This document shows, in pieces, positions 42,491-54,355 of a stretch of 64,000 bases of DNA. Position numbers and translations under genes: made by a program. Positions within the stretch are counted from its first letter, which is position 1, and each line of letters opens with the position of its first letter. The notes below the pieces were generated by a model. It was not told the DNA's origin, searched no databases, and saw only the letters and a list, made by a program, of their open reading frames with translations. This stretch comes from Xenoacremonium recifei (Eukaryota; Ascomycota; Sordariomycetes; Hypocreales; Nectriaceae): the NCBI GenBank assembly GCA_012184525.1, contig WOFQ01000044.1, positions 235,767 through 299,766 of the forward strand. Direction: 5' to 3'.

Positions 42491-45400
42491 CTACTCGTTA
42501 CTAAAGAGATCGTTGCCGTTGACCACTGACAGGCCAGCCTCTCCCAGATCTAGCATCAATTGAGTAAGATTCGCCACGAGCGGCGGTGTTGGATCCCCGC
42601 AGACTTCCGACTTCATGTTCGTCCGCAGTATGCTAATCATCACATTCATCACCGCCACTGGGTCCGATAAGGGCACTAACTGAGCCACAGACATATCCGT
42701 GGTTAAAGGAGGCCCAATGCTAGGAGTTCCCCGTCCCAAAGTAATAAATCGCTCAACTTCATCACTCTTTGGCCCATCTAGCCAGACGACGGTGGCTGGA
42801 AGTCTCGAAACAGGCTTTTGTTGCGAGAATGAAATAAGACCGTATGCCCAGCAGGTCAGACTGGCATGATAGACGGCCACGGCCCAGAAGCCTCGCAACT
42901 GATTTGGCTGAAATGCCTTGGCTGCACAGAGAACCTGGCCAGCGTTGCAAATGGCCTGTCGCGCATTTGAGACTGTAGCCCACTCCTGTAAAGCCGGTAA
43001 TACACGGCGAGCTTCCTCTAGATCTTCTTTGCCCGCGAATAGCTGAATCTTTTCAAGAGACACATGAAGGTACATAGTGAGGAGCTCGAGCATGAGGGAG
43101 ATCTCTGGTGACTGGAGCTCCTCAGCCTCAGAAATAGTCATACGGAGATGGCTAAGGATCCGATATATGTCTTGCCGCTGCAAAGCCATGGCAGCGTTCG
43201 CCTGGTAGGTCTCGAAAACAGATGTAAGCTGCGTGTGCTCCCAGATGATGCCCCAGAGTCCGTGAAGGATGACAAGGACTGAAAAGTGCAGATCATAACA
43301 TCCCCATAGCGTTGAAAGCTGCTCTGGATGCTGAAGAAGTCCCAAGAGGTATGGAGGAGTCTCTGGCCTGCAACTTTGTTTCTGCAGATAGATGCTTTTC
43401 CACTGTTCTGCATCCTCAGCCATCCATAGCTCTCTTGATTCAGGAAAAGGGAGCATCATTTCCGCGTAGGAGATAAGAGGATTGATCAGTAAACACATCG
43501 ATGCCTGTGCATCCAGTAGGAAAGCCCGGAAGGCCAATCGTTTGTACGATTCCTGATGTACCCAATCCAGCCATTTCCGCTGTAGTGTTTCACCAGTATC
43601 GTCAAACAGTGGTCCAGGGGCAGGGGATTTGAGCTTTTGAAATTTGCAATTCCGGCGAAGCATCTGACGGTGTGTTAGCTTTTGGTGCACTGATGAGTGT
43701 AATGGAGTCTCAGACATTGTAACCTACAGTGAAGAGAGTCTGAGTATGAGACTCTGCAATTTCCATCTTTCGTCGGTTGCCGCTCCATAGACTAATCTCA
43801 ACCTCTGAAAGGAAGGCCTGAACAAGCCATATCTCCCGCGTAACTGCATTCAGCCACTCGCATCGCTTTGGTACGATGAGCCGGATAGATTCCTGGATGG
43901 CGAAGCCAAATTCCTTCAACACCTTGATATGTGAAGAAACCGCACCACCTGCAATCACAGCCGCCAGTAGCTCTGCCTTTTGTGAGCTCAAGTTGAACGT
44001 GGGTGCATGTATGAATTGCGTCGATGCCTGCTGGTCTTGGATGAAGTATGCTTGAATCAAGTCATCGAGTAGTGGGCTAGGTGGAAAGGCTTCCGCGATT
44101 ATGGATGCCTTTGCATCTTCACACACACTGAGTACCATAGCCAGCAGCCTGTCTCTTGCTTTTGCATCGAGGACTTGACTTAATACCCGCTGCCGAGGAG
44201 CCAGATGTGGTCGGGGCGATGGAGTATCCTCTGCGACAGCGGATAATGGGTTTATTAGTGATCTTTCCCCATTGTCTTGTTGAGCGGGCGACCACCGTGA
44301 CAGAGAAGACCTCTGGAAAGCTTGCATTCCTAGCCCGGCCTGTGAAAAATAAGAGATAGTAGCCTGCTTGCTCGGTTGCCCTAATGCCTGATACGTTGAG
44401 TCATCGCACAACTCTTGTGGTGAGATATGTTGCTGTTGTACGCGATTGCTATCTTGATCAAGACCAAAACGCATATCTGGGACATCCCTAGGGCATAACT
44501 GATCAAGGAGTTCCAAGTTAAGACCCATGTCGAAATCAACAGGATCATTCATACAGAAATCTAGGACGTCTCGCGAATTGTCCTGACCATAAGTACCAAA
44601 CGCGTTGGAAATCGCGTCCGGGGGAGCCATGACATCGCGCAGGAATTCTGAGAATTGATTCTCAAGGGCGACGACGGTCGGAGAATAGTCAGCTAGGTTA
44701 TTATGGATTAGACACTCAGATGAAACAAGGACGAACAGGGGGCATCTGGTATCTCACATTTAATTGCTGTAGTGGCCGCAGGCGTTGGCAACTTTCCAGG
44801 AACACCATGAAGTTCTTGGTCTTCGGATATGGAGTCCTCATTGGAATCGTTCGGGGCGTGCGGTGCAATATTCTCATATCCATCGGTGGATTTCACCGTG
44901 GCGGCAGAGGCGCCGGCGCCTGAATCTGAATGTATCGCTACGCTTGCTTCTGCTGCAGCTTTTGATGACTTTCGTGTGAATCGGAGGTCTCCAGAATATT
45001 GGCAGATGATGCCATACTGCCGACAGCGCGTACAAGGCTTCTCATCGTCACATTTGACCTTGGCGGTGGCACAGCCGAGGCAAGCTGTCGAGACACGCCC
45101 TCTTTCAGAGCCGTTAAGCCTTTGCCTCTTTGCGCCATTATTATCAGGGTCGTGGCATTGCGCATGACGCTTCAAGAGGTCGCTTGATGGTGCTGTTAGA
45201 GTTGGACAATAGATGAGTAGCAAAGGGTGAACGAACGGTCTACCGAAGGCTTTATGACAAATTGTGCACTCGAAGGGTCTTTCCTGGAGGTCTAGGAACA
45301 GGAATGTCAGCTAAAGTGCTACGTAGGAATATCTTCAGTGTAGGCGAAAAGAGAGGCGGGGACCATACGTGATCTCACATGTCGAGCGAGATGATCAACG

Positions 45401-45501
45401 CGGGTGTACGTTCGCTGGCATTGCGTGCACTGATAGAGCCCTCGAGACGCTTGCTTGGATTGGCAATCGTCTCGTGGCTGGTCGTCCTGAGATGAATTCA
45501 T
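42491..45501 (-). CDS. C2H2 plus Zn2Cys6 dual-finger transcription factor
   Basis: Protein of 916 residues. Exons: 45369-45501, 45237-45291, 44758-45182, 43663-42491 and, before the last, 43728-44692; introns 77, 54, 65 and 64 nt. Splicing was fixed by the zinc fingers: the junctions restore C2H2 finger 1 (CTQCQRTYTRVDHLARHVRSH) and finger 2 (CTICHKAFGRPDLLKRHAQCH), both C-x2-C-x12-H-x3-H. A Zn2Cys6 cluster follows near residues 92-118 (CLGCATAKVKC...CTRCRQYGIIC; spacing 2-6-5-2-6). Then an acidic linker and a PF04082-type regulatory domain (TQFIHAPTF, ESIRLIVPKRCEW, QRKWLDWVHQESYKRLAFR). This combined architecture is a known Pezizomycotina family. Targets unknown; it is convergent with the preceding regulator. 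Confidence 0.88.
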
Positions 45502-46986
45502 TGCGGTCACCAAGCTTAAGAAGTAGCAAGATGCGAAAAGGCATGAAGTAAATGCTTGGATGAAGCGAAGGGTCCTCGATAAATCCCCAGCTTTCAGGCC
45601 ACTGTGCGGGGTACTCCAGGTTTGACCAGGTTGCAAGGGCTAGGACTCTTCTGGCTCTTAGTCGTCCATAGTAGGTTGTCGGGGGTCCGAGATCCGACCG
45701 GAGCTGGCCTGTCCCGTTAGGAAGTCGAGGCGAGAGTATTTGTGAATTTTCTTGTTTTTTTTCTCGTCCGCGAGATCGCAGAAATCATCGGAGCTCTAAA
45801 GCCAGCACTCGAGTGCCTGTGAAGCTGCAAGATGGCGGTTTGTTGAAGTGGAAACTTATCGCTCTTTGTCTGTTGGAATTTGCGAACGGACTTTATCATG
45901 AATAGAAAAGACAATTTCCAGAATGGTAGGGAGTCGAGGTTGGTAGCCAGGTGGTATTGGACGACATAGGGCTTATCAAGTTGCACTCATCATTTTCAGG
46001 TCGCTTCATATAACTTCTTCAACCGTAAAAGATAGCAAATGTGAACTATTTATTGCACGCAGTATATCATTCTATGCTAATATACACATTTCAAGACCAC
46101 GTCAAAAGGCTGCTGTGGGTTGCGTAGTTGGACATTTCTTGCCTTCCGTAGGACAGATTATTTCAGGGATACTGTCTCGAGGCATGACCACTTAATGCCC
46201 CGGGGTAGAGACTTAAATGAGAAGTAGCACGAGATAGTTCAATTTGAGCATGGGCACCAACACCGTTGTCCTCTAGGGTAGCTTCGGGGCTGGTACACCC
46301 TTGATAAAGATGTCTATTTCCATTTGAGTCGCGAATCAAGCTATTGAAGCCGATTCTGTGCAGTACTTTCTATATAGTCAGTTTATGACCAGAATTAATT
46401 TCGCTCCTCTTTCCAAGTGACCGGAGCTTCAATTCCCTACTGGACATCTCGCCATTGGATTTACTAAGAACAACTGGAAGGGCGGAACTAAAACAGCCGG
46501 CCGACCGGGACTCGGCCGGCTTTTTAGACATCCAGTAAAGGAGAGTACTTTCATAATACGCCTATAGAGCCTTGTAGCTCGGAGTACTCGGCCACTACGT
46601 GCTTTAGGGAATACTAGAACAAGGGATTTTCGTGGGGTGTGGGGTTGGAGGCTTGCACTACACGGCTTCCTCCACTTCCCGGTTGCCGGTTGCTATTACG
46701 GTGACAATCCATGAGGATGGAATCGGCCTCGCGTAAGATCCGACTGTCCGTGATTTATGCAAAGGGCAGACGAAGGAATAGGCAAGGAATTGACAAGCTC
46801 ATTACACCTGGCAAAGAAAGGAGTAAGAGTTGGCAAAGGTGGCATTTTCTTCACAAGGAACAGAAGCAATCTCTCGAGTAGAATCAATGATGGAAAACCA
46901 AGTCTAAACACACATGTACACCTTTTATCCTCTTGTTATCAAACAACAGACATGGTGCTATATGTTTTCATGTACAAGTCTTCGTC
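45502..46986. other. Intergenic, 1.5 kb
   Basis: Upstream region of the dual-finger regulator and 3' flank of the sulfatase. Contains the hairpin at 46490-46526. No gene supported. Confidence 0.45.
46490..46526. repeat. Perfect GC-rich inverted repeat with A/T flanks
   Basis: Arms AGCCGGCCGA (46495-46504) and TCGGCCGGCT (46512-46521) are exact reverse complements around a 7-nt loop; AAAA before and TTTT after extend the symmetry past one mismatch. It could be an RNA hairpin or a palindromic CGG/CCG binding site. Confidence 0.7.
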
Positions 46987-48648
46987 TCATATGCCCGATA
47001 TTCCTTTCGCATCGAAATCAATCTCAAACATGCCTGTCTCAGCAAAGTACTTCTCCCATTCTTGAAGTAAATCATCCATCACGTCGGGTTCAATATCCGC
47101 CAAATTATGAATTTCGCCCGGGTCTTTCTCCAGATTGTATAATTCCCACTTCGCCTGTCCCCGAGGGGGAGGCAACCATACTGCCTTGTAGTCCCCTCTT
47201 CTGATGCCCCGGAGTCCGAAAAGCTCCCATCCTGTAGCATCGATCCTTCTATCGTATACACAATCTGACTTTTCTGCTAAGAATGATACCCATGATTTGC
47301 CCCTCGGCGCCACGACATCGCGGCCTCGAAAGGTGTTTCCAGGATGTGAGACTTCTGCCAGCTCGAGGATCGTTGGAAGCACGTCCATAGCGGTTGCAAA
47401 TTCGTGGCTTATCCCCCCGGCACTGGTCCTTTCGAGCGGGGGAAAACGAACGATGCAGGGACAGCGGATGCCGCCCTCCGTTGTCCAGCCCTTAAAGCCA
47501 CGGCTAGGCGCTGTAGCCGCGAGCGCCCACCATGGTCCATACCACACATACGAGTTGCTGTTACCAATATTGCCCAACGAGTTATCATAGTACTTCTGAA
47601 TGACGTCTAGTACCCCAGAACTGCTTATCATTGGGATCGCCTCCATGAGACTTCCCTCGGCACCGTTATCAGACATAAAGAGGATAAACGTATTATCGAG
47701 CTCTCCTGTAGCCTCGAGAGTATCGAGCACACGACCGATGTTTTGATCGATCCGGTCAACCATCGCAGCGTAGACTTCCATCTTGCGCGCAGACAAGGCT
47801 TGCTCTTCATCTGACATCTCTTGCCACCCTTTCGTGGGTGCTTCCAATGGAGCAGCAGTAATGTTTTCAGGGACGAGCCCCAGCTTTTTCAACTGGGCTA
47901 GCCGACGCAGTCTAAGCTGCTCGGGGCCATCATTATACAAGCCGCAGTATTTATCTAGGGTTTCCTTTGGTGCCTGTAATGGCCAGTGAGGTGCCGTGAA
48001 AGCGAGGTATGCGAAAAAGGGTTTGGCTTTTTCAGCGGCATCGCGCGTTTCTAAGAAGCCAACAAGTCTATCTGTGAAGTAATCGCTCGAGTAAAAGTTC
48101 TTGGGCAGGTCTTTCTTCCTATCAAGAGGCTTTGACCCATCCATCCAGAACCCATCGCTATTGATAAAGGCTGGCATTGGATTGTCCAGCTGAGGCTCGA
48201 AGTTGAAGTGGTTTCCAGCACCAGGGAGGAAGGCTGCACATTTATCGAAGCCACGGGCAGAGGGAGATAGTTCAGGCGTCATGCCGAGATGCCATTTGCC
48301 AGCCATGATGGTATGGTAATCAGCATCTTGAAGGATCTCGGGTAACGCAGCCACGCGGAAATTGAGATAACCCTCATAACCAGGGCGACCCTGAAACTGC
48401 TCAGGGGCTCTGCGGATGAACTCGCCCATCTGGCCTAGCCCTGCGATATGGCTATCGGTACCTGATAGAAGCATGGCTCTCGTAGGTGAGCATGCTGACG
48501 CGGTATGGAAATCTGTCATACGAAGTCCATCCTTAGCCAGACGGGCGAGTGAAGGCGTCTGGATTTCTGATCCATATGGGCTGGTATCACTGAAGCCCAG
48601 GTCATCGGCAACAATGACGAGAAAGTTGGGTCTCTTGGCAGCAGGCAT
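46987..48648 (-). CDS. Arylsulfatase (type I, formylglycine-dependent)
   Basis: Single-exon sulfatase of 553 residues, ATG 48648. Starts RPNFLVIVADDLGFSD, giving the metal-binding Asp pair, followed by the signature CSPTRAMLLSG (C-x-P-x-R), whose Cys is converted to formylglycine, then GKWHLG, FFAYLAFTAPHWPL and FILFMSDNGAEG (metal ligands). The overall pattern is close to the bacterial-type alkyl/aryl sulfatases such as Pseudomonas AtsA rather than to choline sulfatases. There is no signal peptide, so it probably acts in the cytosol, releasing sulfate from aryl or alkyl sulfate esters. The absence of introns and the bacterial-like pattern would suit past transfer, but this is only suggestive. 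It is divergent to the SnoaL-like gene. Confidence 0.93.
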   Translation of the reverse strand: MPAAKRPNFLVIVADDLGFSDTSPYGSEIQTPSLARLAKDGLRMTDFHTASACSPTRAMLLSGTDSHIAGLGQMGEFIRRAPEQFQGRPGYEGYLNFRVAALPEILQDADYHTIMAGKWHLGMTPELSPSARGFDKCAAFLPGAGNHFNFEPQLDNPMPAFINSDGFWMDGSKPLDRKKDLPKNFYSSDYFTDRLVGFLETRDAAEKAKPFFAYLAFTAPHWPLQAPKETLDKYCGLYNDGPEQLRLRRLAQLKKLGLVPENITAAPLEAPTKGWQEMSDEEQALSARKMEVYAAMVDRIDQNIGRVLDTLEATGELDNTFILFMSDNGAEGSLMEAIPMISSSGVLDVIQKYYDNSLGNIGNSNSYVWYGPWWALAATAPSRGFKGWTTEGGIRCPCIVRFPPLERTSAGGISHEFATAMDVLPTILELAEVSHPGNTFRGRDVVAPRGKSWVSFLAEKSDCVYDRRIDATGWELFGLRGIRRGDYKAVWLPPPRGQAKWELYNLEKDPGEIHNLADIEPDVMDDLLQEWEKYFAETGMFEIDFDAKGISGI

Positions 48649-49040
48649 GTTTTAGCGCGATGAAGGTGATTGGGAAGGAAATGATGTTGTACTGGCAAGC
48701 CATGTACGTTTGTATACGCTTGGAATCAGTCGTTCATTAATAATTGATTTCGAAGGCTACAAAAACTTCGTTCCGGCAGCAAGTTTCCCACATTCCGGCT
48801 GGGTGAATCGGCCCACATTCCGTCAAACTAATAAGTGAAATATTCACCACAATCCGAAGCTCTCAGTTGGGCACGTTGAAAATGTTGACAACTTCTTCTT
48901 TGACCACTGTCTCCTTGTCTGATGTTGGTCTTGACCTTATCAGGCGCATTAGAGCCGGCTAGAGCGACATTTACTCAAGTAATATCGTAACAACTTGTTG
49001 ATCTTATCGAATATCGCCTCCTTCGCTTTTTTCTTACGAA
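48649..49040. promoter_or_regulatory. Divergent promoter: sulfatase / SnoaL-like gene
   Basis: 392 bp. The 11-mer CCCACATTCCG occurs twice in direct orientation at 48787 and 48812, 25 bp apart, a candidate regulator site shared by the two genes. Confidence 0.45.
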
Positions 49041-49523
49041 ATGCCGCCGGTGCCAACTCGACAATGGTTCTTGGACTATATGCGAGCTTTCAATGCTCAT
49101 GACTTCGACAAACAATACTCTTTCTACGCTGATGATGTGATACTGGACATTCCCGACCCGCAGACGGGGCTTCTGCGTGGCAAAGATGGAATCAAGGGCC
49201 ACTATTTGCCACTATTCGACGTGTGTGAGGAGATTGTCGTCCCGATGGTTTTGGCCATTGAAGGTCAGCATATCTTCTACATTATGGAGTCTTACTTCAA
49301 ATATTCGACCAAGCTGGAAAAAGGCGTCTTTGGATACCCAGTTGAGCGGGGTGACATTGTTAAGATCAGAGTGTGGGCACACTACCGCGTCGAAGACGGG
49401 TTGATGAAAGAGATTGTTTGCAATCTACACAAGTCAGACTTTGTGGGAAAGGAAGACCTCAAGAAACTCGTTATGGAGAGCCAGAGCCGCGCGCAACCCG
49501 ACCTGCGAATCCCGCTGGTTTGA
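49041..49523 (+). CDS. SnoaL-like (NTF2-fold) protein
   Basis: Single-exon protein of 160 residues, ATG 49041. The N-terminal helix-strand pattern (WFLDYMRAFNAHDFDKQYSF, then YADDVILDIP and GKDGIKGHY) is that of SnoaL/nuclear-transport-factor-2-like proteins, which include polyketide cyclases, isomerases, hydratases and many ligand-binding proteins. The second half (KIRVWAHYRVEDGLMKEI) supplies the curved sheet. Catalytic residues cannot be assigned safely. It shares a promoter with the sulfatase and precedes a sugar-type permease, suggesting handling of one imported compound. Function otherwise unknown. Confidence 0.75.
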   Translation: MPPVPTRQWFLDYMRAFNAHDFDKQYSFYADDVILDIPDPQTGLLRGKDGIKGHYLPLFDVCEEIVVPMVLAIEGQHIFYIMESYFKYSTKLEKGVFGYPVERGDIVKIRVWAHYRVEDGLMKEIVCNLHKSDFVGKEDLKKLVMESQSRAQPDLRIPLV

Positions 49524-49931
49524 GGAAGGGGGGAGAATAGCGCCACTGTGCGAATTTCCGTGTGGGCCTTGAATAGAAAGAAATATGCCCACTTCTGAGA
49601 TGTAGTTGAAACTACTCGGTGCCTCCTGATAAGTGCTAGATGTGTCCCCATGATAGGTTTGCATCAGTGCAATGAGTGACTTTCAGAAGCTCATTCATCC
49701 CTCGGGAAGTGGACAAGACCACCGTCTTGTTCCAGACCCACCTCCTAGTCTTCCCCAACCAAACCCCAGACTTTCCCCCGCATCTTGACTAGCCGGAAGG
49801 TGGACCAACAAGGGCTCTCCTATATGAAGGCAATGACCTCTTGGATCTTAAGCCATCAGCAGAGATCTGTCCATAGCACATCGAGGATCTCGTTATCTCT
49901 TCATCAACTCATCAATAAACCGGCACTGATT
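49524..49931. other. Intergenic
   Basis: Leader region of the MFS gene. An in-frame upstream extension exists (ATGs near 49824) but ATG 49932 fits the family better. Nothing else seen. Confidence 0.4.
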
Positions 49932-51828
49932 ATGACGAGCAAGATGCGGCAGTCCGCCGCCTGGAAGACGGCTTCTAATCTTCCCTTTATTCGGCATTTC
50001 TCCTTCAACCTCGGTCTGACATGTATCATTCTTGGGTTATCGGTCCTTAGCAACGGATTTGACCAGTCTTTGTATAACCAAATTCAGGCCATGCCAGGTA
50101 TGTGAGCTCTCTGAGCATACACGTCCCGTCTCACTCGAGCATGTTTCGCTGCTTGGTCTTCCCTGATCCAGAAGATGCTAATCCTCGAAAAGCATTCAAG
50201 CAGACCTTCGGGAGAGACTGTAATCCGGAAAGTGGTGTCTGTGCTCTCACAACCTCTCAGCTTTCTATCTTGAACTCGGTGCCCTACATTGGATTTGGAT
50301 TTTCACTACTCATCGCCGCCCCCATTGGCGAGAAATTCGGTCGACGAATCGTATACATCATCATGAACTGCATCTGTCTAATCGGCGTCGGAATTACCTA
50401 CAGCAGCAAATCCTACCCCCAGATCGTGTTGGGCCGTTGTGTGGTCCAGGTCTATACTGGTTTCGAGGCGTGGTTGATTCCGATGTTCATGGCTGAACTC
50501 GTTCCCTCTAACGTGAGGGGAGGAGTTATGTCCTCCTATATATTCGGCCGACTGATTGGTACACTAATAGTAAGCTGCATTGGGAACCATACAGCAAAGT
50601 GGTCCGGAAATGAAAGCTGGAAGACGCCCGTCGAGGTGATGTTTGCTATACCTTCCTTAGCACTACTGCTGTGTTGGATCATACCGGAGTCACCGCGCTG
50701 GCTCCTGAGAAAGGGAGAGGATGAGAAGGCCTTCAAGTCCCTCCAGTACATCAATGGAGATCGATCCGAGGCTGAGACGCAATCTGAGATTGTTCTACTG
50801 AAGGAATCACTCGCACTGGATAAAGAGAAAGGCTCTTGGCTTGAACTCTTCCAAGGAACCAATAGAGTTGGTGAAGCTGCTCTAACCCTACTGGTCAAGA
50901 CAACTAACTGTGATAGCGTCGCACAACTATTGCTATGATCACAAATTTCGTTGCCCTGGCTACTGGTCAGTCCTTCGCTGCGGTTTATCAGACCGTCTTT
51001 CTTGCGACCTTGGGTACTATCAACCCCTTCTTGTTCAATATTCTCTCCTCCGTTGCCGGAATCTGCGGGGCTGCAATGTTTGCTCTCCTCGTAGATAAGG
51101 CTGGTCGCCGCCGATGGTGGCAGACAACTGGACCGATGGCAGCTGTATGCATGTTTTGCTTGGGTGGGCTCGGACTCATAAAGGATCCCACAACTGCCCA
51201 GAAAAATGCAATTGCGGCTTTCTTTCCCATATTCGGATTTTTTTTCATGTCATCGTTTGCTCAGTTGTAAGTCGATATACCTAAGTCGGACCACCTGACT
51301 TTCGGTCTCTTGCACATGGTCACCTCTAATTCATTCTACGTACTCAGAGGCGCCATTACTCCGGCCGAGATATCATCGTTAAGACTTCGCGACAAAACAG
51401 TCACCGCGGGCTGGACGGTCCAAAATTTAACAAACTTCGTGGCTACATTTACCACTCCGTATCTCATGAATCCCGGATATGGTAATCTTCATTCCAAGAT
51501 CGGATTTATTCATGGATCCATCGCCATTGTTGGCTGTTTATGGGCCTTCTTCTACTATCCGGAGTTGAAGGGACGATCGCTCGAAGAGATTGACGAGATG
51601 ATGCGTCAGAATATCCCGGCTAGAAAGACCAGAAGTAAGTGTTACATGATTCTAATTCTACCGGCCGCTAATAAGATTTTCTTCGCGTCAGATTGGGAGG
51701 TGCCTGAAAATAGTATCGGTCATATGTTGACCCAGCTTGAAGCACATACAGGTATGGAATCAGTTGGTAATGACTTGGAGAAGAACACTGGGCGTTCCGT
51801 ACATGTTGAAAACAGTATCGGGGCTTAG
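49932..51828 (+). CDS. MFS sugar transporter
   Basis: Plasma-membrane sugar porter family permease of 544 residues. Exons 49932-50097, 50172-50866, 50917-51266, 51348-51634, 51692-51828; introns 74, 50, 81 and 57 nt. The 57-nt last intron has no stop and leaves the frame open, so a retained-intron form would still be translated. Motifs: NGFDQSLYNQ in helix 1, GEKFGRRI after helix 2, PESPRWLLRKGE in the central loop, DKAGRRRWW, and PELKGRSLEEIDEMM at the C-terminal end of the core, all standard for fungal hexose, maltose or quinate permeases. It is the third gene of a sulfatase/SnoaL-like/permease group; it may import the sulfatase substrate or its product. Substrate not deducible. Confidence 0.9.
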
Positions 51829-52337
51829 TTAACGTACCTTAGTGCTCGTAAAGGATCATAATAATTAAGTTACTACCAGTAGCAAATTTCCCTAATACTA
51901 AAATCTGATGGACGCATTAGAGTGGCACGCGTAAGTGTTCACAGAGTGTCACATAAGCGTTTTGATAAACCCATTTTACTGCTTTGCCTTTGTAATGTTA
52001 CTTATAGAAGATTTATGGAGAATATTGGTGTTCTATAGACGCTTGGTAAATTCTGACTCCAGATCTCCCCAATGCAAATCAGTCTGAGAGCGGCCTTTTG
52101 GGGCGTTTGGGATGGGGACTAGGATGTATTGCTATGGCTACATTAAACAATTTCATGGTGCTTTGAACCAATATTAATCCTAAGACGTATCAATAGTAAG
52201 ATAAGATCGTAAGGCGGGCCATCAATTGCTAAACAACTTGCGTAGATTTAGTGAGCCAGTGCCCTCAACAATCCAAGACACCCAGGACAAGGTCATCCAC
52301 TCATCATGACATTGGTCGCCCAGCTTGAGAACGCCAT
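51829..52337. other. Intergenic between convergent genes
   Basis: 509 bp of AT-rich 3' flanks. Nothing recognised. Confidence 0.4.
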
Positions 52338-54355
52338 TCAAATATAACTCCTTCTGTTTTGCACCGATGAAACAGATCCAACCTGCCCTGAGGTAGATAA
52401 TGCAATACGACCAATTTGATCTCCAGGTTGAACGTCTCCGAGATAAAGCTTTACGTCCTTTAGATGTCTCGCCCACGTATCCGACGACCAGGTCGAGGAG
52501 CCGGATACATCGCCGATCTCGTTCTTAAGAAAGGCCACGGAGATCGATCCTAATATATCTGGGGCAAGGTTTACGACTCGTAGGTATGCACCGAAGAGTG
52601 CAACGAAGAAGCCTGCTAAAGCAGCAACCTCAAGGACCACAAACCACGCCATATTGCAGCGGACTGTGTCCTGAAGGGTTGTCGTAGTAGCGGTCAAGTT
52701 GATCGTGGGTGCTGTAATGGTAGTACCCCCGATGTCCTCCTTAATGCTGGTTGACTTATTGAAGGAGCCAGTAAAGTCTGGTGGACTAATTCCCAGGTAT
52801 AGAATAGAATTGAGGAGCTGGCCCAGCCTGATCGCGAAAGTTGATGAGCTGATGATGGTGTAGGGTGGTACATCATAGGAGCTGCCGCCGAAGTCCCCAA
52901 CAGCATGATAAGGGTTGGTAAGGTAGGTAATTATAGGTTCTATGCTTCCTGAAATTCCAGAATTTGGGAATAGTGTTGTAAGAAGCGTCATAACGGCCCC
53001 GACGTCCATGTTGCTAGGGGTCATGTCGAAAGCAGTCCAATTTCCATTGAACGAAGGGGTAGGAGATCGGCGTACCGCAGTTGGATTACAGGTGCTACCA
53101 ACGCAGGTCACGTTGACATCAACGAACGTCGTGGTGAGCTCGCATTCGGCCTGTGTTTTGACGGTGTTGAATGAGTCGTCTGCTATGGATTGCCAGACAA
53201 GCTTTCGGGCATTGCGAGTTGTTGCTCCGAAGTACATGCGCTTTGACTCGTCACAAGGCATAGACATAGCAATTTGGAATTGGTTTTGGGCGTTCGCACT
53301 CGCCCAACCGCAGTCGTAGCCGTTGTTTGGAGAGGGGGCTGTCGAATTTGTGAAGTTGGTGAACGTTGTTTGGTGTAAAGGACCAAAATTTGGACATGAC
53401 AGCGATAAATAAGACCCTGGGAGCATGAAAGATGTGTTCCCTAAGCTGGGTAGTTCTGCAACTGGTGTGCCAACTAACGATGCGTAGGTTAAATTGTTGT
53501 TCTCGGGTGCCTTCATCCAGTTATAGTCGCCGTTGTTTTCGAGCTGCTCGATAACTGGGAAGCGTATATTTTGCCAGAGGTCTTGATTGCGACCGCTTAG
53601 GAGCGAAGCCGCCAGGAGGGAGGCAATGAGAGGGCTTGCAACTGTGGTGGTTGCTTCGCTCATACCTTCTGAATTTCCTCGCTGGTATTGCAGGGAAGTG
53701 TTCATCGCATTCAGCGTGGTTAAGGTGCTTGGTGAACTGGGAACTATGGAGATGATCCTAAGAGACCCCTGACTGCCCAAGGGCGAGAGAGCCCAGAGAA
53801 GAATGAGGAAGAAACCAAAGAAATTAAGAGCTCGTAGCTTCAACTGAGTGGTGAAGGCACGCGACATCGTCTGGCTTCCTAGGCACTGTTCTACTAACCG
53901 CACTGTTGCGCCGTGGTGGGTTTGAATGCGCCATGTGGCAATACTTTTGATGCTCCCGCCAGCGATAGCAGCAAACAGGACGGGGAAAATGGTGGGCGCC
54001 TTTACTTTTGGTTACGCCGGTTTGGGTGGTAAAGAGGGATCGAAGAACTCACGTATTGCGCGATCTCGTGAAGCTTGAGGGCCGTTGAGCCGGGATCAGC
54101 AGGGTGTCCGTCGTATTTGTAGACTAAGATGCCGAAGACGGCGAAGAGTAAGGCAACGAGAGCGACGAGCAAGTCAAATAGCAGGCGGAATGCTCTCTGG
54201 AGCCATGGGCTCTCGACACGATGTGGCTGAGGCTGGTTAGGGGCAGGGAACGTTTGTGTAGCCTCTGTCGTTCTAGTCGTCCCTTGTGATGAGTCGTATG
54301 CTTGCTCCTCAGCTGGAACGGCTTTGTAGAAGGTTCCTGTTCTTTCCTGCATCAT
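52338..54355 (-). CDS. Multi-pass membrane glycoprotein of unknown function
   Basis: Protein of 654 residues: exon 1 54053-54355, intron 54000-54052 (53 nt, AAG acceptor), exon 2 52338-53999. The cytosolic-looking N-terminus is followed by a strong membrane helix at about residues 57-80 (DLLVALVALLFAVFGILVY), further hydrophobic segments near 103-118 and 150-170, a long Ser/Thr- and NxS/T-rich domain of about 400 residues that is presumably outside the membrane, and a last helix (AWFVVLEVAALAGFFVALFG) before a short polar tail. This layout is common among uncharacterised Sordariomycete membrane proteins. I do not recognise a named family and propose no function. Confidence 0.75.
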
